The notes below the pieces were generated by a model that was not told where the DNA came from, made no database searches, and saw only the letters and a program-made list of their open reading frames with translations. A program made the position numbers and the translations under genes. From assembly GCA_900155495.1 (NCBI GenBank), contig FTLJ01000680.1, forward strand, positions 4,068 to 26,705: 22,638 nt of DNA, given 5' to 3'. This stretch comes from Porogramme epimiltina (taxonomy: Eukaryota; Basidiomycota; Agaricomycetes; Polyporales; Polyporaceae). Shown here piece by piece: positions 18,494 through 22,638 of this stretch; within the stretch, counting starts at the first letter, position 1, and the number at the start of each line of letters is the position of its first letter.

Positions 18494-19661
18494 TCAGACT
18501 TCGAATAGGCAGCCAGTGATGGCCAGTAGATCCAGTGCGTAGGTGTTGGTGGTCGGCATCTTCCCTAGTTTCCCGCCGCTCGCATCCACCACGAAGTTCC
18601 AGTCCCAGCCCGCGTCGAGCACCCACCGCCATCTGTTCCGCACGAACTGGCACTTCCCGGGTGCGCCGTGCGCATGAGGCCGTGTCGCATCCTTCGACGA
18701 GCAGAACACGACCCCCTGATTGACCGCGGTCGAGTACAAGGCGAGCGTGTCCTTGAAGAGAGCGCGCACTGTGAGTTCGCCACCAAGCATGGCTGTGACC
18801 GCGCGCGACGCGCGCGAGACGGGATACACGGTGTTGAACATGACGTATGTGCCCTTCACGGCGAACACGGCGGGAACGCACCCGAGGAGGTTCGGGTGTG
18901 ATGGGCCGCGCAAGGCCGCGTGCCGGTTCGCGCACATCTCCTGCATCGACGGCCACCGCTTGCTGATCCACTTGTGGCAGTCATTGTCCACAAGCTTTGT
19001 GAACTGAATTCGGAACGCCGTTGCGGGGTTGCCTGGGCCCTGTGACCCCGAGCCCTCCACGCCCGCCTGCTGCGTGGAGGCGATGCTGAAGAAGATTGCG
19101 CACCGCGCGTCGGCGACGGTCTTTTCTGGGAGGTCCTCAGTGCACACGCGCACGGTCATAGTCGCGATCATTGCTAGTGCCTCATTGTGCAGGAGGTGCC
19201 ATGTTTCCATTGCCTCTAGGAGCGACTGGGGTGTCGGGAAGCCCGTTGCGTCCTCCACAAAGGATTGGACGTCGGATGTACGGCACAAGGACCTGACCGG
19301 CGAGAGCAAATGTAAGCCAAGATGAGTACGGGAAACGAAATTTGAAACAGCAGCGATTCACTTGTGGGCTGGCCATGCGCCCTTCTGGCACTCTTTACTA
19401 CAGTACATCGCCACGCTGCACCCGGCACAGCGCTTCAGTTGAGTCTTGTCGTCGGCTTTTTGCTTACAGTAGGCACATAGCCGAGCACTCTGGGGAAGAT
19501 GAGCCGCGCGAGGACCGAGCCGACTGGGTTCAAAGTAGCCTCGTTGTGAGCCACTAGGGTGTCTGGTTAGCGCCGCTGCCCGAGACGTTGAAGAGTTGAA
19601 AGAGGGCTTACTGGTCTTCTACGTTCTCGATCCAACCATTCTGTGCAGGCGCGGAGGACAT
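18494..19661 (-). CDS. MYND zinc-finger protein
   Basis: Three exons on the minus strand: 19661-19612, 19553-19362 and 19292-18494, giving 346 aa. Intron 1 is GTAAGC...GCTAAC...TAG; intron 2 is GTGAAT...CAG; phases fit. The finger lies at residues 43-84: CAYC, RCAGC, MYCSKECQKG, then AWPAHKSLC, with all eight zinc ligands in the family order. The remaining 260 residues are the uncharacterised domain that follows the finger in many polypore proteins (for example FVEDATGFPTPQSLLEAMET and WRWVLDAGWDWNFVVDASGG). The start MSSAPAQNGWIENVEDH has no rival in-frame ATG downstream before the finger. It shares the phase-2 intron position after Trp-x2-His with the MYND gene at 21806-20780, so the two are paralogs. 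Confidence 0.85.
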
Positions 19662-19832
19662 TTCTCAGATCCTGAAATACACCTGTTTGTGTTCGGTAGT
19701 AGAGCGATGTTCGTTGTGAAGAGTGGCAGGTGGGTGAGAGTGGATCTGAGGAAACGGCGCGGGTGGCGTGATGGGAGTGGGATAGCAGCGTTACGTAAGA
19801 AGTCGAGGACACTGAACAATGTAGTCGAATCG

Positions 19833-19982
19833 TCAGCTGGGAGCCCCGCTTCCGGAGGCGGCTCCGGAGTTGGAGGTGATCCTCGAGCTTCTCCGTGGGG
19901 CCCCGTCGTGGGCGCCCGCTCCGGCGGCGGGCTGGGGCTCGGCGCTGGAGATCCGGAGATCAGTCGGGGGGTTGATTGTCAT
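19833..19982 (-). CDS. Small GC-rich frame after a CT-rich leader
   Basis: On the minus strand a strongly pyrimidine-rich stretch (about 20095-19983) leads into ATG at 19982 and a 49-codon frame starting MTINPPTDLRISSAEPQPAA and ending in a Ser/Gly/Ala-rich tail. It lies 170 nt upstream of the MYND start on the same strand. It may be a leader-encoded short frame, the first exon of another gene, or chance. No domain. Confidence 0.25.
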   Translation of the reverse strand: MTINPPTDLRISSAEPQPAAGAGAHDGAPRRSSRITSNSGAASGSGAPS

Positions 19983-20779
19983 TGCGAGAGGCGAGGGAGA
20001 GAGCAAAAGAAACTGAATGTACGAAGAACGTGCGAGTTGGGAAAACGAGGCTGACGAGAACGAGAGGGAGAAAACGAAGGAGAAAACGATGCGATTGCCA
20101 GGGGCGGGCATGAGCCGCCCGCGCGGGCGCTAGCCCGCCCGGCTGGACGTTGCCAGGAGCACGCCTCGCAGGCTCACCCTGCGTCTGCACTAATGAAGGT
20201 GGCGGCAAGGACGACTTTGTCAACAATTCGTCGAACCCGGAGGATAGTCGAGACGTGCTCGGTTCCATACGCCGCCCTTCATGGATCCTCGTGGAAGTGG
20301 CGGCGAAGCTCAGGGACGCGCCATGAAAACTAACGAAGTCCGGCTCAGCTATATTGAACGGCATATTGAAGACCTGCAAATGAATCACGGGCCAAGGTGC
20401 CGTCAGCCGCAGCACAGCGGGTGCCAGGAACCGGAAGGCGCACTCGCGCCTCAATGGGTATAGCGCCATATGTCCTTCAATTCCTGCGTCCAATTTCATT
20501 TGTGCGGAGATCCTCAAGTTTGGATGAGCGCACAGTGAGAAAATAAAACATGTTGAGAACATGACCATCAATCGAAGGGTGGAGGGAGACAGCGGACCAC
20601 GGGAAAGGGACGCGCTGTGCAATTGAACACAACCTCCCGTAGTCGACGTGCAAATCGGCCTCCACCATATATCCATCAGCGAATGAAAGCGCAGCCCGGA
20701 TTTGACAACATCCAACTCTACAGCTCGCCTGCGCGAATAATCAGCTTACGATCGTAAAAACGTCGACAAGACTGACCTC
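19983..20779. other. Spacer with one long unexplained minus-strand frame
   Basis: One minus-strand frame is open for 251 codons (20715-19960). It includes MPFNIAEPDFVSFHGASLSF, but there is no recognised domain and a second minus frame (20668-20477, ADLHVDYGRLCSIAQRVPFP) overlaps it. Either could be a diverged gene with introns. Near 20100-20145 is a GC-rich inverted piece. I cannot support a gene. Confidence 0.3.
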
Positions 20780-21806
20780 TCAGACACACATTCCACACAT
20801 CATCAAATCTTGCACAGCCAGTCCCGACCTGAGGCCTTCCAGCATCGCGAGGCGTCCGCATGACGTCCGCTCAGAATCGTACTCTTCCCACTCGCCGAAC
20901 AGGGGTGCCCACGTCCACCGCTTCTCCACACGAGAGTATTTCCCCGGGACCGCGACCTCGAAGTACGTCGTCCGGAGCGGGAGGCCAGCATCGAAGCTCT
21001 GCAGCGCGATTTTGAGGAGGTCCTCCAGCGCGGTGCGGAAGGTATCTCGGCTCATCCCGGGCGGCAGGTGCGCGCCTGGGCTTGTCATGCACCGCTGCGA
21101 CATCAAGAGAAAGGAGCCCGCGTTGGTGCCGTCGACGCCATACATGACGAGCGCCGTGCGGCTCCCGTCGGTGTCGAGATCCTTTTTGGTGGTGCGCCAC
21201 TGCTCGATTTGTGCGACGCTCTCAGCCCTGGTCAAGCCGGCCCGCCGCGCCCAGTCGTCGGGCGAGAGAAACTCGAGCTCGGCGAGGGTGAATGCGCGCG
21301 AGGGGTCGTGGCGCGTGCCGGGGCGGGCCGAAGCAGAGCGTACGGCTCGGAAGGCGAAGCTCGCGAAGTGGTGCTCCTTCATGCGGTCGGGGTAGCTTGG
21401 GCCGTATTTGAGGAAGGCGCCGACCTTTTCGGCTGTGCTGATCGCCCACTTGTGTGCGTCAACGTACGTGGTGAGGGCTTGCATGAGCTCTAAGTCGGAG
21501 TCGTGGAAGGTGTTGACCGGTTCGATGGACGCTGCGGGACGACAGACCGCCCTGTACGACAATGGAATATCCGACGGGTGAACATGTCTGCCGGAGTGCA
21601 CTGATGTTGAAACGCCGTACGCACTTGTGAGTTGGCCACATAGCCTTCTGGCATGCTTTGCTGCAGTATGCAGGGGGTTTAAGGCAGCCCCCCTTGCAGC
21701 GTTTGAGTGGGTGCTCTTCGGTGTGCGGCTTCAGACAGTTTTGGCATTTGAGAACTTCAAGTAAAGGAGAATCCGCCCAGAGACCACCTAATGGGAGGAT
21801 GTCCAT
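20780..21806 (-). CDS. MYND zinc-finger protein
   Basis: Two exons on the minus strand: 21806-21625 and 21551-20780, giving 317 aa. The intron (73 nt, GTGCGT...ACAG) is phase 2 and falls within the Lys codon of the HK pair. The finger is at residues 21-64: CQNC, RCKGGC (one residue wider than usual between the cysteines), AYCSKACQKA, then MWPTHKAVC. Splicing restores the last Cys exactly, which supports the model. The rest is an uncharacterised domain: ELMQALTTYVDAHKWAI, FLSPDDWARRAGLTRAESV and ALVMYGVDGTNAGSFLLMSQ, ending GLAVQDLMMCGMCV. ATG 21806 (MDILPLGGLWADSPLLEVLK) is the first Met that leads straight into the finger. A frame extending upstream to 22025 has no MYND-related content and is probably leader. 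Confidence 0.88.
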
Positions 21807-22638
21807 GGTTAGTGGATCTCGATGATGAGTGTTGTAACGATGTTGTTGCTGTGGGTGACGTGTCCCCTGTCGACGGGGATATACGTAAGCCTGGTGTTTC
21901 CGCCGCCCCTGGTGTTGGTCTCGACAAGTACGCTTGTCCCCAGTGCCGTAATACGGTATTTTATGGCAGGGGCAAAAGCGCAGCGCTTCTTTGTAACCAT
22001 AGGACTCCCTGATAGTCCTGTTCATGCCGAGAAAGAGTTATATTCTTGAGTGTGCATACCCGGAAAGAGAGAAGAAGGGCGAATATCTTGGCTCACACAG
22101 AGGTACCACATGACTGACGTGTTAAACAGCAAATTGCCGTTATAGAAACATCATGGGCTTCCTTTGGAGGTATCACTATGTTGGTGACTCGCCGCACGCA
22201 AGAAGTCGGGTAGGCGGGCCAAACTAGGTTGTAAGTAAGTTTGACCCAAGATGGGTAACGGGAGTATATAGAAGAGAAGCGTATTGATAAACCTCGGAAT
22301 TGCTCGTCCTCTTTATTAGAAACATGACTCCCGCTGACAAGACCCATCTTACGTAAGCACGTTCGCCCTTCTGGCCGGCGTCTGCGGTGAACGCTAAATT
22401 TGAACACCTTAGGGCACTACTCTTTCAAGTTTGTTGGTGCTGTCCCCTGCGAGGAAAGTCGTAAAGCATTGCTTCCATCTTTGTATGTGAACTCGCTTTC
22501 TTTACAGGATAGCATGCCGTACTCAAATGTTCTCCGCCGTCGCACGCAAGCTCGGGCGAGGTTTCTGTTTTCGACATCCCACGCCATAGGGAAACATCCT
22601 TCCTTGATCTGATACCGCCATCATCCACTTAGGCGCCC
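21807..22638. other. Right edge without a supportable gene
   Basis: The first part is probably leader and promoter of the MYND gene on the minus strand. A TATATA-like site (about 22264-22270) could serve it only with a long or spliced leader. Further right, 70-104-codon frames exist on both strands (for example plus-strand PCEESRKALLPSLYVNSLSL near 22447), without domain or splice support. Confidence 0.35.

Noticed and set aside
19596..20054. 152-codon plus-strand open frame
   Set aside because: It runs antisense to the leader and first exon of a well-supported MYND gene, is Gly/Arg-rich from GC-rich sequence, and has no domain.
21459..22025. Long upstream extension of the MYND frame
   Set aside because: The extra N-terminal residues are unrelated to MYND proteins. 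ATG 21806 leads directly into the finger, and the extension beyond 21625 reads into the intron.
22255..22275. TATATA-like site as promoter of the MYND gene at 21806
   Set aside because: It lies about 460 bp from the start codon with no visible leader intron to bridge the gap, so it was not called as a promoter.

Overview
The window looks like accessory DNA of an agaricomycete fungus, probably close to Polyporales. This rests on three things seen in the sequence. Introns are 50-79 nt with GTGCGT, GTGAGT or GTAAGT donors and CTRAY branch sites. Promoters are pyrimidine-rich. The gene families (HET, F-box, DUF6534 membrane protein, MYND zinc finger) are expanded in mushroom-forming fungi. No rRNA, tRNA or CRISPR was seen. 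All gene models below were joined by hand from splice sites and frame, without homology searches.

Layout, left to right. Positions 1-1474 hold a poly(A) run and no gene I can support. A HET-domain gene (1475-3845, +) is followed by a five-exon F-box gene (4073-6016, +). The last exon of the F-box gene runs into a 2.1 kb non-autonomous transposable element (5988-8121), whose terminal repeat supplies the stop codon. This element carries minus-strand exon fragments, introns included, of two unrelated host genes: the rRNA-processing factor MRD1 and a class-III (GABA-type) aminotransferase. From 8147 to 11029 there is mostly non-coding DNA with a decayed minus-strand reading frame. A DUF6534-type membrane protein gene (11115-13265, +) is cut into 19 exons within 2.15 kb, five of them only 10-18 nt. 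A decayed HET N-terminus (13422-13663, -) follows, then two short exon-like blocks.

A second 2.1 kb element (15289-17376) has the same outermost 7 bp (CATCAGG/CCTGATG) as the first. Its subterminal motif array is different, it carries another set of captured-looking minus-strand exons, and it contains a 64-bp near-perfect palindrome. It ends next to an AATAAA plus A16 run. The right third is a cluster of three MYND zinc-finger genes: one damaged or alternatively spliced on the plus strand (17624) and two intact on the minus strand (19661-18494 and 21806-20780).

The genes do not form a pathway. The region reads as a fast-evolving accessory block in which paralog families (HET, MYND, F-box) and gene-fragment-carrying transposable elements accumulate together. 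The most interesting observation is the pair of elements sharing CATCAGG ends, both with captured exons. One sits inside a host gene and has rewritten its C-terminus.
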